Assembly (NCBI GenBank): GCA_043228905.1
Contig: JBHGNT010000011.1
Location: 1,488,001-1,552,000 of the forward strand
Length of the DNA stretch: 64,000 nucleotides
From: Azolla caroliniana
Lineage: Eukaryota > Polypodiophyta
Direction of reading: 5' to 3'
Position numbers and translations under genes: made by a program. Each line of letters starts with the position of its first letter. Positions within the stretch are counted from its first letter, which is position 1. The notes beneath the pieces were generated by a model, which was not told where the DNA came from, did no database searches, and was given only the letters and a program-made list of their open reading frames with translations. Of the stretch, positions 27,477 to 38,528 are shown in pieces.

Positions 27477-30400
27477 AGAGGACTACCAAGGCGTGGGGCC
27501 ACAACAGTCCGGATGCTCCGGGAAAACCCCACATCTGTACGATAAGACCGTGTACAATAGGTAGGAAATTTTGCTTCTCCGACAGCGGAGCATGTACGAT
27601 AGTCGGCATCACCGGCCGAGAGAAGACAAAGACGAAGGGGAGACTTCGAGCGTGCGGAGTTCTCGGCCCTGACGAGGAAATCAACGGAGCCGTGGAGGCG
27701 GTCTCCTTCGACGACACCTTGGGAATGCTGGGGAAGGTAGTCAAAGAAGACCTTAACGAAGACCGGACGATACCGGTATGTTCCGAAGAGATGTACGAAG
27801 CCATCGCGGACTTTGGTCGGGGGCTCGAGTCGGATCGGACGGCCCGAGTAAGCACCAAGTACAAGACTGTGGACCGGAAGGTAAGGCCAGTCGCGGTACC
27901 CTTACCGGAGGGCAGCGAGTCGCGGATCAAAGGGGGTGCATCAGACCCCAGCTTACGAGATCCGGCCCGCATAGGACACACCTTCACCGACGGGACGCTC
28001 CGGGAGCTCAAAATCGGTGGGGGCGGGTTCCTACTGCCGGCGGAGGAAGACCGATTTCGGAGGATGCTCGGAAGGCACGGGAAAGCCTTCGCATTCTCAC
28101 CGAAAGAGATCGGGTGCGTAGACCCGACGATTGTGGAGCCGATGGTGATATTCACGGTACCGCATGTACCGTGGAATCTCAAGCCGATTCCGGTACCAAG
28201 AGCTCACATCCCGAAGCTGATGGAGCTATTGAGGCAGAAAGTAGATATGGGCATCCTCGAACCGTCGAGTGCCCCATACTCGAACCGTCGAGTGCCCCAT
28301 ACTCGAACCGATGGTTCACCGTACCGAAGAAAAACGGAACGTTGCGCTTCATTCAAGACCTGCAGCCGGTCAACAGAGTGACCATTCGAAACACAGGAAT
28401 CGGACCGACCATAGACGAGTTCGCGGAGGCCTTCGCCGGAAGGTCGATTTACTCGGTCGGTGATCTGTACTCGGGGTACGACCAGTTCCAGCTAGCCGTG
28501 GAGAGCAGAGACATTACGACGATGCGAACTCCCCTCGGTCTAGTGCGAATGTGTACCCTGCCACAAGGAGGGACCAACTCGGTGGCCCACATGGTGAATG
28601 CAATGAACAAAGTACTGAGGGATTGCATACCAGACATCACCATGCCGTTTCTTGACGACATCCCCATAAAGGGATGCCCGGTGGAGGAGAAGGACGAGAC
28701 AGTCGGGCCGGACGGATGCCGGCGATTCGTGAAGAAACACATCGACGACTGCGAGAAGGTGCTACAAAGGCTAGAGGATGCTAGGCTCACCTTCTCGGGG
28801 GAGAAATCAGCCTTCGGGCAGTCGGAAATCATGGTGGTCGGACACTTATGTGGGCCATATGGCCGGAAACCGTCTCCGGCAAAGGTAGAAGCCATCTCCG
28901 CGATGAAGCCCGACTTCAGCTCGGTCACGGAAGTACGAAGATTCTTGGGAGCATGCGCGTTCTACCACATATGGATCTCGCATTACGCACACGTCGCGGG
29001 GCCGCTGTACGGGTTGCTGAAGAAAGGGCGAAGGTTCGAATGGCTTGACGAGCACACGGAGTCGGTCCGGAAGCTGAAGGAGGCTCTTTCGGCAGCACCG
29101 GCGCTCCGGAAGGCCATCTACAAGAAGGGCACCCCAGTATACATAACGGTTGACACGAGTCCGACCGGAATCGGGTGGGCCGTCAACCAACAAGACGAGG
29201 ACGGTAATCGGTTTCCGATCCGATTCGGCGCGAAAGTCCTCAGTGAGCGGCAGCGAGGATACGCCCAGGTTAAATGCGAACTCTGGGGTATTGTTTCGGC
29301 GGTAAAGGCCGACAAAGACTATCTGATCGGGACAGAAGTGATTATCGAGACGGATTGCCTGCCAATTCTCGGCATGGTTTCCGGATGCGCGACACCGGAC
29401 CTGGCGATGCTCAGGTGGATAGCGTACATCAAGTCCCTGGACCCGGAAATACGACACATTTCCGGAAAAGACAACGCCATGGCCGACATGCTTTCGAGGG
29501 CGAGGTTCGATGACGAGGGCGGCATGGTTTCGGAGGACGAAGAGGTCGGCGTGGACTTCTTCGAGGCAACATACGTAACAACAGACGGGACGAGCACTCC
29601 GGCACTTAACGACTTCGACGCGAGCAAGTACGACGGGGAGTGGCAGCGGATCGGCGGGTTCTTGAGGACAATGGCGCCGGATGCGTCATGGACGAAAGAC
29701 GAGGCCAACCGGATCCGGAAGAAAGCGTACCGGTTCTTTCTCCGGGATGGCTATCTATGGAAACACCCGAAGAAGAGGAGCGGCGTCCCGCTCCAGGTGG
29801 TGGCGATGAAGGAAGAACAGGAGGAGCTACTGGCGGCCTACCACGACAGCCCTTGGGCTGGACACCGTGGAACGTGGGCCACGTCCGAGAAACTAAAGGG
29901 GAAGTACTGGTGGCCGGGATTGTACCGGGACGTGCGTCGGTTCGTGACGACTTGCGAAAACTGTCAGATGCACTCCGTAGTCCGACACCGGGACGAGCTT
30001 CACCCTACGTACCCTCCGACCGTCCACTTCAAATGGATGGTAGATCTGGTGACGATGCCAATGGGGGTAGGACAGATGCGGTATCTGGTCCTAGCACGGG
30101 AGGATCTGACGAACCAGGTGGAAGGCCGGGCCCTTCAGAACAAAATGACCACGGCCGTATGTCGGTTCCTAATCGAGGACGTGATATGCCGGTACGGGTG
30201 CGTCGGGAAGATCGTGGCTGACCGAGGGGAGTTGGACGCCGAAGAAGCCGCGGAGCTGTTCGACCGGCTGGGAGTCAAGCTCTCGCTCACCACTGCGTAC
30301 AATCCGGAGGCGAATGGAAAGGTGGAGCGCGGACACGGGCCGATCGTCAAGGCGCTGGTTCGGGCATGCGGAGGCCAAGTCGGTAACTGGCCGCGGCTGC

Positions 30401-30978
30401 TACCTTATGCTTTGTGGGCAAACCGGACTACGCACAGTTCAGTAACTGGGTACATGCCGACGGAGCTCATGTTCGGCCAGAAGCCGATCATGCCAATGGA
30501 ACGGACGATCTCCTCATGGGCAACGGTCGACTGGAGGGACGAGATGAGCCGGGAGGAGTTGTTGGCCGCGCGTATACGGCAACTCGAGCGGAGACCGGAG
30601 GACATGGAGCTAGCTGCGGAGAAGCTCCGGGTGGCGAGGACAAAGAACAAAGCCAGGTTCGACCGAACGCACCGGCTCCGACCGAAGAAGATCGAGGAAG
30701 GTGACTGGGTGCTCGTCTACGACAGCAGCCTCGACAACCAGCACCGGGCTACACGGAAGTTCGCGCGGAGATGGTTTGGGCCGTACGCGGTACAAAGCGC
30801 CAACGACAACGGGACGTATCACCTGGCGGAACTCGACGGCACGAGAATGGCGATACCCGTGGCGGGAAAAAGGATCAAAGCCTTCAAGAAGCGACACGAC
30901 GACGAGCCAGACCCGGTTCTCCTAGACAGCAGCGACGACCGGTCCGAAACCGAGGAAGGACCGATGGGCGAAGAGTGA
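27473..30978 (+). pseudogene. pol: Gypsy D RT, RNase H and integrase
   Basis: Frame 1 (27473-28381): N-terminal region and RT start (WNLKPIPVPRAHIPKLMELL, GILEPSSAPYSNR). A 23-bp tandem duplication at about 28258-28303 then shifts the frame, and the rest reads on to 30978: RT (WFTVPKKNGTLRFIQDLQPV, SVGDLYSGYDQF, catalytic MPFLDDI near 28650), RNase H (ITVDTSPTGIGWAVNQ, KCELWGI, IIETDCLPI, SGKDNAMADMLSR) and integrase (zinc site AYHDSPWAGHRG...CENCQ; Asp in WMVDLVTM, Asp in IVADRGELD, Glu in NGKVERGH). The C-terminus is acidic (DSSDDRSETEEG). All catalytic residues are present. Confidence 0.92.
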
Positions 30979-31050
30979 AGGCGGGCCGGTTTTCTCCGTC
31001 CCAACTCAGTTTGGCGCATGCCGGTGGATGCGCGGTTAGGTGGGGGCGGA

Positions 31051-31701
31051 TGTCGTGAAGAAAACCGTCCACGGGTGGAATTGGGGCACCAAGGCGTGGG
31101 AACCGGCTCTTCACGCACGTGCGCGCCAAGTTGTACATAGAGGCGAATTAGGCCCCTAGGAGGATCGAAGTGGTTAGATACGGTAGGTGGGAATTTAATG
31201 CCGGACGGCTCCTTCTTGACAAATACGAGGAGGAAGTGGGGTGGGGGGGGTCGGGGGGGATCCGGGGGGGACGCTTCTCTCTCTGTTCTCTTTCCCTTTT
31301 GCTCGATAGCTTTCCTGTGCAGGTTTGGGGGGGGAGGCTCGCGCTATTTCGAGGAACGCCCGAGTGCTTCCGGCAGCACCTCCGACCTGCTCCCTTTTGT
31401 GCGACGCAGCGAACAGGCATCGGCATCTGTTCGCCGGCCTATTCGGTTGTAACCATCCTGTGCCCCATCGCGGGTTGTAGCTTCTTGATCAGATATTTGC
31501 TCATATATATATATATATTCATTTGTTTTGCGTATACCTGTGTCGGCGTCTATCCGCGTTCTCTGTGTTGAAGGGCCGTGTCCCCGTGTATCCCCGGTCC
31601 TGCGTAACCGGTCCTCTCTCTTTCTCCACCCTCGCTTGCTCTTCGGTTCAAGACCCCCGCGGTCCCGCCTCGTTTCTATACGCACTTGCGTAATATCGCG
31701 A
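31051..31701 (+). repeat. 3' LTR of gypsy D
   Basis: TGTCGTGAAGAAAACCGTCC...AATATCGCGA. It is about 98% identical to the 5' copy with a shorter (AT)n tract. The terminal CA and the target duplication are missing. Confidence 0.92.
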
Positions 31702-33010
31702 GAAAACATTGCACATCACGCACTGAAAGGGGCGTTTTCCACTCTAAAATTGCTTGTACCTTCATGGGGTCCATAGCAATACCATTTGACGATACAACAT
31801 ACCCCAGAAATTCCACTTGATTCTGGCCGAAACTACACTTTTCTAATTTTGCGTAGAGACCATATTCTCGGAGTCGACGCAGTACTTGACGAACATGTTC
31901 ATCATGCTCCTCTTGGGTCTTTGAGTACATTAAAATATCATCTAGGTAAACTATAGTGAAGATATCAAGAAAATCTCAAAAAATATCGTTCGCCATATGT
32001 TGGAAAACAGCAGGTGCATTCGTGAGACCGAATGGCATCACTGTATACTCAAAATGTCCATAGCGAGTGCGGAAAGCTGTCTTCCATTCATCCCCTGGGT
32101 GAATCCGAACTAGATTATATGCTCCGCAAAGGTCCAACTTCGTGAAATATTTTGCACCACTGAGACATTCCAAAAGATTCGGGATTAATGGTAGAGCATA
32201 TCTATTCCGGATAGTCACTTTGTTTAGCCCTCGATAATCCACGACCAACCGAAGAGTCCCATTCTTCTTCTTAACGAAGAAGATAGGTGCACCAGCAGGG
32301 GATCTAGAATGCCGAATGAATCCGTTTGCCAGATTCTCATCAATATATTCCCGCAAAGTCTCTAGCTCTACAAGGGAGAGATTATAAATTGGGCCCCATG
32401 GAGGTTCTTTCCTTGGTTGTAAGTCAATAGGGCAGTCTTATGGCCGATGCTCCGGCAATGTATTGGCCTTCACCTTATCAAAGACATCTAAAAACTCCTT
32501 GTATTTCTCTGGTAGTTTAATAATCGCTTCACGTGAAGTGGATGATGGAGTTGTTATTATTGCGAAGACGAACATGGCCTCGTTCCCCCCTTCCTCCCGC
32601 AACTGTCGTAAAGAGATGGGCGATAACTCTGGGGATCTATTATCACATGTAGGAGAGAGGGATGCGGGATTTGTGCTTTTTTCCCGGGTCTCCTCAATTG
32701 TTCTTTTCATCCAATCAATCTTTGGGTTATGGAGTTCAAACCAGGGGAGACCTAGAACTATTGGGTGTTCCGGACTACGAATAATGTTGAAAGAGATTAT
32801 GCTTGCCAAATTGCCAAGAACTATCCTAATTGGCTCGGACTCCTCGACTATATCTCTTGATGCTATGGGACGTTCATCAATGACTCCTACGGCTACTAGG
32901 CTGGGAAGCATATTCAAGAGGATGTTTTGTGACAAGGCAAATTCACGATCCATGAAACAAGAGTTGGCTCCAGAATCTAGAAGGGCAGAGGCTAGGACTC
33001 AATGACATGT
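31702..33010 (-). pseudogene. pol: Chromovirus E protease and reverse transcriptase
   Basis: Protease active site ALLDSGANSCFMDRE at about 32990-32946, followed by PIVLGLPWFELHNPKIDW. RT from 32356: [69 protein letters not shown] follows DIF at about 31976. In the same frame the catalytic [11 protein letters not shown] lies about 31950-31917, then [11 protein letters not shown], up to the insertion of gypsy D. Confidence 0.9.
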
Positions 33011-33131
33011 AGATGTGGTAAGCTCGACTTGTGTACTCGACTCACTTGATTTGATGAAATGGAACCACGACTAGGAACTAACTATACATAGCTAGGATGG
33101 TCCAGCCAAATGGCTCCTATTTTGGCCGGAC

Positions 33132-34256
33132 TTACTCGTTTAACACATCCTCTAATTGACTCAAGACATCGAATCTATTCTCATGACATGGACTATGAGG
33201 CTTATTTATGTTATTAGAAGTAACAATAGAACTCGATGTAGGGTTTTCATGGGCACTTACTTGGTATACTTGACGCCTAGGTTTATGTGGAAAATTTACA
33301 GTTATATGTCCTGGACCGCCACAATACAGGCAGAGGCGATGCGCTCGACGTCGTTGCTTCTCAGCATCTGATAACGGCCCACGACGTTGTGTTGACTCTA
33401 TTTCCATCGGAGTTGGGCCATCCCTTGTAATGGGTCTAGAAACTTGTGGAGGCGTTGCGACTACGGAAGCGTAAGTCTGCTCAGGTTGGCGGCGTAACAT
33501 TTGTTGGCGCTCAGAACGTCACTCAAATAGGCGATTATCACATCGCACATCTCGACTAATGGCTTCTGTAAGTCACTTCGGATCTTCAGGGAAAGTAAGA
33601 AGAAGATCTTTGACATCATTTCTCAAACCTTGACGGAATTGATCCATTAAAGCTGCCTCATCCCAAGGGATATCGCATGCCAAGAGACAGAAATCGGCTG
33701 CATAAGACAACGCGGGACGATCTCCTTGTCGGAGCCTTCGAATCTTGTTTATCGTTGTCCTAGTGCTGTCGGTGTCTCCGAAACTAGCTTGAAACTCTTT
33801 AACAAATGCCTCGAAATCCTCCAGCAATGGTGATTTCTTCTCGAGAAGTGGTGCGAACCATGCTAACGTCGTACCGCATAGCAAAGTTCCCACTAATCCC
33901 ACACGAGCAGCATCAGTTGGATACCGATTGGGATGTAGCTGAATAACTAGATGAACTTGATTCAAAAAGCCTCGAAATAAAGACCTTGTACCATCAAACT
34001 TGGTAGGGAGGCTGATCTTTGGTTCTCTAGGGGAGTTCTGAGCCCCCGACGCTTGCTCTCGTAATGACAATATAGTCACCTCGAGTTGATGAACCCGCTG
34101 TGATAACTCTTCATATTGTTGAGCTTTTTCAGCGCTCACATGTTGTAGATCTCCAAGTAGCCTTTGATTCTCATGCTCTAATGCCAGAAATTTATTCGTG
34201 AGCATGTCGAGCTCAGAAAGAACACGCATGTATTCTTGTTTGCTCACGGACTCCAT
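33132..34256 (-). pseudogene. gag: Chromovirus E Gag
   Basis: 34256-33573: 227 residues, starting MESVSKQEYMRVLSELDMLT with an N-terminal coiled coil (to about residue 65), then the capsid region (LPTKFDGTRSLFRGFLNQVH, WDEAALMDQFRQGL). After a stop, 33500-33132 has a basic linker and a knuckle CLYCGGPGHITVNF in which the last Cys is Phe. The start lies about 75 bp from the LTR. Confidence 0.88.
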
Positions 34257-34332
34257 AGCTTACGAGGGGAGAGGAGAAGGAAGAAGAGAACTTGTTAGGG
34301 TTTGTGGAAGACGAAGAGATGAAAGGAAAAAA

Positions 34333-34864
34333 ATTGGTTCAACGCCATTTTGTAGCCTACTCTTTGTAATCTATTTTACGCTTCAATATAATAATTCTCT
34401 TTCAATTATCTCTCTATCTCTTTTTCTCTCTCTTTCTCTCTCTCAGTCTTGGCATTATTTCTCTATCTCTTTTTCTCTCTCTTTCTCTCTCTCAGTCTTG
34501 ACAGTTTGAACCAATTTAGGTTTGGGATGGGTGGTAGATCCCTATTTATAAGTAATAGAGAACACTCTAGAATATTCTAGGTTATCCTAGAATGTAGAGT
34601 AATCTAGAAGATCTCTAGAGTATTCTAGAAGGTTCTAGTGGTATAGAACACTCTAGAATATTCTAGGTCATTCTAGAATGTAGAGTAATATAGAATATTC
34701 CTATGATATTAGATTTCATATTCTAGAGACTATACATGTAAGAATATTATTACAATGGTTAAGGATTTGACATGTGTACAACAAGGTCGTGGGTTCAAAT
34801 CCTTTCGAGTCATAATGTGAGTGTCATGATCCTTTCGATGCATGATGTGACTATTATCATGACA
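34333..34864 (-). repeat. 5' LTR of chromovirus E with an inverted U5 segment
   Basis: From 34505 to 34864 it runs parallel to the left LTR. From about 34333 to 34504 it is the reverse complement of left-LTR bases about 22235-22405, flanked by the inverted 9-mers TTGGTTCAA and TTGAACCAA. The primer site that should follow the LTR end is not where expected. The HSE array and A/B-box module are retained in the parallel part. Confidence 0.85.
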
Positions 34865-35520
34865 ACGGAAGGTCCTCGAGCGGATTCTCGACAGCAAGGT
34901 GGAGCTGTCGCTGAGGGAGGTGCTCGGAATCGCCAAGAAGGAGTTCCATGACTCCATTGTGGACTTGGTGAAGCGAAAGCGGCTCTCGATGGAACCGGAG
35001 CCGGAGAAGCCCGTGGAGGTGCGGACAACGCACCTAGAAGACACGGCCCTAGAGGATGAGTTGGTGACGCAAAGCCGCATTGGGCCAAAGCCACCACAGA
35101 GATGCTTGTCCGGGTCGGGGACGTGCAGGAGCCGGTGGTTGCATTGATAGACCAAGGCTCGGAGATCAACCTGATGTCCATGGACTTCTACAAGAAGGGG
35201 AGGTGGCCGATCAACACCAAGCACGGCTAGAAGATACGCGTGGCGACCTGCGCTACGGCGGAGTTGCACGGGGCGTGCCCGAATGTACGCGTTGAGATCG
35301 ATCAACACTTTTTCATGCAGGAGACGTCTCGCACCCGGTGATACTCGGAGAGTCGTACATTACGGCAGCGTGTATGGAGACAAGGGTATTGGATAATGGT
35401 TCGGCATACGCACGCGTAAAGAGCCAAGATGGACGGCACTCCATCCAATTCTTGACCATACGACCGAACCATGAGAGGAACCGCGAAACCCTCCGCAGCG
35501 GCGAACGAGGGGATTTTTAG
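34865..35520 (+). pseudogene. pro: Gypsy C protease segment
   Basis: Resumes after chromovirus E: ILDSKVELSLREVLGIAKKE, active-site region VVALIDQGSEINLMSMDFYK, then YPVILGEPYITAA-like sequence. Small indels near 35075 and 35310 and TAG at about 35228 break the frame. It ends GGG GAT TTT TAG at 35518-35520, the same slip site as gypsy D. Confidence 0.85.
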
Positions 35521-37782
35521 AGAGGACTATCAAGGCGTGGGGCCGCGATTGTCCGGACACCCTGGAGGATCCCCACACATGTACCATAGATAGGAAATTT
35601 TGGTTCTCCGATAACAGAGGTTGTACTATAGCTGGCATCAATGGCCGGGAAAAGAAGCAAGCGGAAGAAAGACTCAGGGCATACAGAGTCCTCAGCCCTG
35701 GCGAAGAGATTGGCAGTTCGGTGGAGGCGGTCTCCTTTGATGACACCTTGGGAGAATTACGCGAGGTTGTCAAAGGAGGCCTTAATGAAGACTTGGCAGT
35801 TCCAGTTAGTTCAATGGAGATGTATGAAGTCATCGCTGACTTCGAGGAAAGGGTCGGGTCCGGTCGGATGGCCCACGTGGATACCAAGTACAAGACTATG
35901 GACCGGAAGGTGAGGCCAGTCACGGCACCCTTGCCGAAGGGCAGTGGAGAACAGATAAAGGGGGTCGCGTTGGACCCAAGTTTACGTCAACCGGTCGGCA
36001 TAGGGCACCGATTCACCAACGTAACACTATGGGAGCTCAAGGTCGGTTGGGGTGGGTTTCTATTGCCGGCGGAAGAGGACCAGTTTCGGAGGATGCTCGG
36101 ATGGCACAAGAAAAGCCTTCGCATTCTCGCCGGAGGAGATCGAGTGCATAGACCCGACGATCGTGGAGCCGATGGTGATATTCACGGTGCCACATGTGCC
36201 GTGGAATCTCAAGCCGATTCCGGTACCCAGAGCTCACATCCCGAAGTTGATGGAGCTACTGAAGCAAAAGGTGGAGATGGGCATCCTCGAACCATCGAAC
36301 GCCCCATATTCGAATCGGTGGTTTACCATGCCAAAGAAGAACGGCACATTGTGCTTCATTCAAAACCTGCAACTAGTCAACAGGGTGACCATTCATAATG
36401 CAGGTATCGGACTGACGATAGATGAGTTCACGGAAGCATTCACCGGAAGGTCAATCTATTCAGTCAGTGATCTGTACTCGGGGTACGATCAGTTCCAACT
36501 AGTCATGGAGAGCAGGGATATTACGACGATAAGGACCCCTCTCGGCTTAGTGCGGATGTGTACCCTGCCACAAGGAGGGACAAACTTGGTGGCGCACATG
36601 GTGAATGTGATGAACAAGGTGTTGAGGGACTGCATCCCAAACATCACCATGCCATTCCTAGACGACATCCTGATCAAAGGATGTCCGGTGGAGGACAAGG
36701 ACGAGGCGGTTGGGCCGGATGGATTCCGGAGGTTCGTCGCGGACCACATTAATGACTGCGAGAAGGTGCGGCAAAAGTTGGAGGACGCGCGGCTCACCTT
36801 CTCCAGGGAGAAATCGGCTTTTGGGCAATCGGAGATCTTGGTAGTCAGGCACTTGTGTGGACCCTATGGCCGGAAACCGTCTCCGACGAAGGTGGAGGCC
36901 ATCTCTGCGATGAGGGACGAATGTGGGTCGGTAACGAAGGTCTGAAGGTTCTTGGGGGCATGTCCGTTCTATCATATCTGGATTCCACACTACGCACACG
37001 TCGCGGAACCACTCTACGGGCTGCTAAAAAAGGGGCGTAATTTCGAATGGGGGAAGGAGCATACGGAGACGATCCGGAGACTGAAGGAAGCGCTTACTAC
37101 AGCACCGGCTCTCCGGAAAGCGGTTTACGGCAAGGAGGTCCCAATCTACGTAACCGTAGATACGAGCCCAACCGGGATAGGATGGGTAATCAATCAGGAG
37201 GACGAGAGCGGCACACGGTTCCTGATCCGGTTCGGGGCGAAGGTTCTTAGTGAGTGATAGCGAGGATACGCCCAAGTTAAGCGCGAACTATGGGGTATCA
37301 TTTCAGCGATCAAGACCGATAAAGACTACTTGATAGGGACAGAAGTAATCATCAAGACAAACTGCCTGCCGATCCTTGGTATGGTTTCTGGATGTGCGAC
37401 TCCGGACTTGGCAATGCATAGGTGGATCGCGTACCTTAAGTCCCTAGATCTAGAGATACGACACATCTCCGGAAAGGACAACACCATGGCCGATATGCTT
37501 TCTAGAGCGCGGTTCGACGATGAGAATGGCATGGTTTCGGAGGACGAAGAAGTCGGTGTAGACTTCTTCGAGTCGGCTTGCGTAGTGACAAGGGCAGGGA
37601 GCACTCCGGCGCTTAACGAGTTCAACGAGAGCGAGTACGACGGGGAGTGGCTCCAAATTGGAAGGTTCCTAAGGACAATGACGTCGGATGCGCCATGGAC
37701 CAAAGAGGAGGCTAACCGAATCCGGAAGAAAGCATACCGATTCTTCCTACGGGACGGAAGTATATGGAAGCTCCCAAACAAG
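35514..37782 (+). pseudogene. pol: Gypsy C RT and RNase H
   Basis: Open in the -1 frame from the slip site (LERTIKAWGRDCPDTLED) through 35721-36100. It then shifts near 36110 into 36052-36945: WNLKPIPVPRAHIPKLMELL, GILEPSNAPYSNRWFTMPKK, YSGYDQFQLVMESRDI, catalytic MPFLDDI near 36655. Only one copy of the block duplicated in gypsy D is present. TGA lies at 36943-36945. RNase H is in 36952-37257 (VTVDTSPTGIGWVINQ; stop TGA 37255-37257) and 37330-37782 (SGKDNTMADMLSR). It is cut by Copia-3 after WKLPNK. Confidence 0.88.
37778..37782. other. Target site duplication of Copia-3 (ACAAG, right copy AGAAG)
   Basis: ACAAG before the left LTR, AGAAG at 48905-48909 after the right LTR. One substitution has occurred, but rejoining with one copy gives the same length as gypsy D across this region. 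Confidence 0.8.
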
Positions 37783-38498
37783 TGTTAGGAAACAGGTCCC
37801 TCCAGATGGTAAATGAGAAGAACAATACTAATGAGCAAACTCGGCCGAGGCTGAAACCGGATGTCGAGTACCTGGAAATGGAAGACCCGGTGAGAACCGG
37901 ATGAGGAGTACCCAGCAAGAGCCGGACGGTGAAGACCCGGTGTGAACCGAATGAAGAGTACCAGGAAATGGAAGACCCGGTGAGAACCGGACGACGAGTA
38001 CCCGACAAGTGCCGGATGATGCAGGCCCGGTGAGGAGTGCTCACCAGATGAAGGGACATATTCGTAAATATGTTTCTGAGAGTCCATCGGGGCTATATTT
38101 GTAAATAGCCGAAAAGTCATATTAGTATAAATATGACTTAGGGCAAACAGAGAGTGTTGTAGTTGTCATTCTTGTTGGTGCAAGATTAGAGCGTGCAACC
38201 GTGTACAGAGAGAGAGAGAGAGGAAGAGGTCGTTGCCTCTGATTGTAACCGCCACCTGTGGCGAAGATAGCAAGCTCGAGGTTGTGGCCTCGGTGCTTTC
38301 TTATTGTACATTCTGACATAGTGATAGTTCGCAGTCTGTGGGTTGTCGTGGTTTTTACCGGGTTTGGGTTTTACACGTAAACATCCTGTGTACTCTTCTC
38401 TCTATTGTGTTGTGTTTTCCCTTCCCTGTTTTTCAGTGTTTTATTCTAGGCTCGGTTGTGGCCGAGCGTTATTCAACGGGAGCGTCTAGTTCTTGTCA
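37783..38498 (+). repeat. 5' LTR of Copia-3
   Basis: 716 bp, TGTTAGGAAACAGGTCCC...TTCTTGTCA; partner 48187-48904 (718 bp). U3 has diverged CCGG-rich minisatellite units related to those of Copia-1. TATA box AGTATAAATATGAC near 38123-38136. Confidence 0.93.
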
Positions 38499-38501
38499 AA
38501 G

Positions 38502-38513
38502 TGGTATCAGAGC
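38502..38513 (+). other. Primer binding site of Copia-3 (tRNA-iMet)
   Basis: TGGTATCAGAGC, three bases after the LTR end. Confidence 0.95.
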
Positions 38514-38528
38514 AAAACGACACAGAAA

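Larger units (their letters stand above)
24652..31701 (+). mobile_element. Gypsy element D, nearly complete
   Basis: Plus strand, 7.05 kb: LTR (24652-25306), primer site, Gag (25350-26681), protease (to 27476), RT-RNase H-integrase (27473-30978), G-rich tract, LTR (31051-31701). It interrupts E between RT and RNase H (RDVQCF / LGFANFYRKF). The right LTR lacks its final CA and the target copy. An about 7-bp deletion between two CGA triplets explains this. LTRs differ at roughly 12 sites (about 2%), so it is fairly young. The few lesions are TAA at the Gag end and a 23-bp duplication in RT. Confidence 0.94.
22236..34864 (-). mobile_element. Chromovirus E (chromodomain Ty3/gypsy), containing gypsy D
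   Basis: Minus strand: 5' LTR (34864-34333, with an inverted segment), Gag (34256-33573 and 33500-33132), protease, RT, [gypsy D], RNase H, integrase with chromodomain (to 22748), polypurine tract (GAAGAAGGGGGATAT), 3' LTR (22755-22236). It lies in the Gag-protease linker of gypsy C. No clean target duplication is visible (GCGAC left, ACGGA right), but the flanks join to match gypsy D with a 2-bp overlap. Confidence 0.92.

Noticed and set aside
31702-34256. Separate gypsy element from the one at 22748-24650
   Set aside because: Protein sequence joins exactly across gypsy D (RDVQCF / LGFANFYRKF) and the LTRs pair, so both are halves of chromovirus E.
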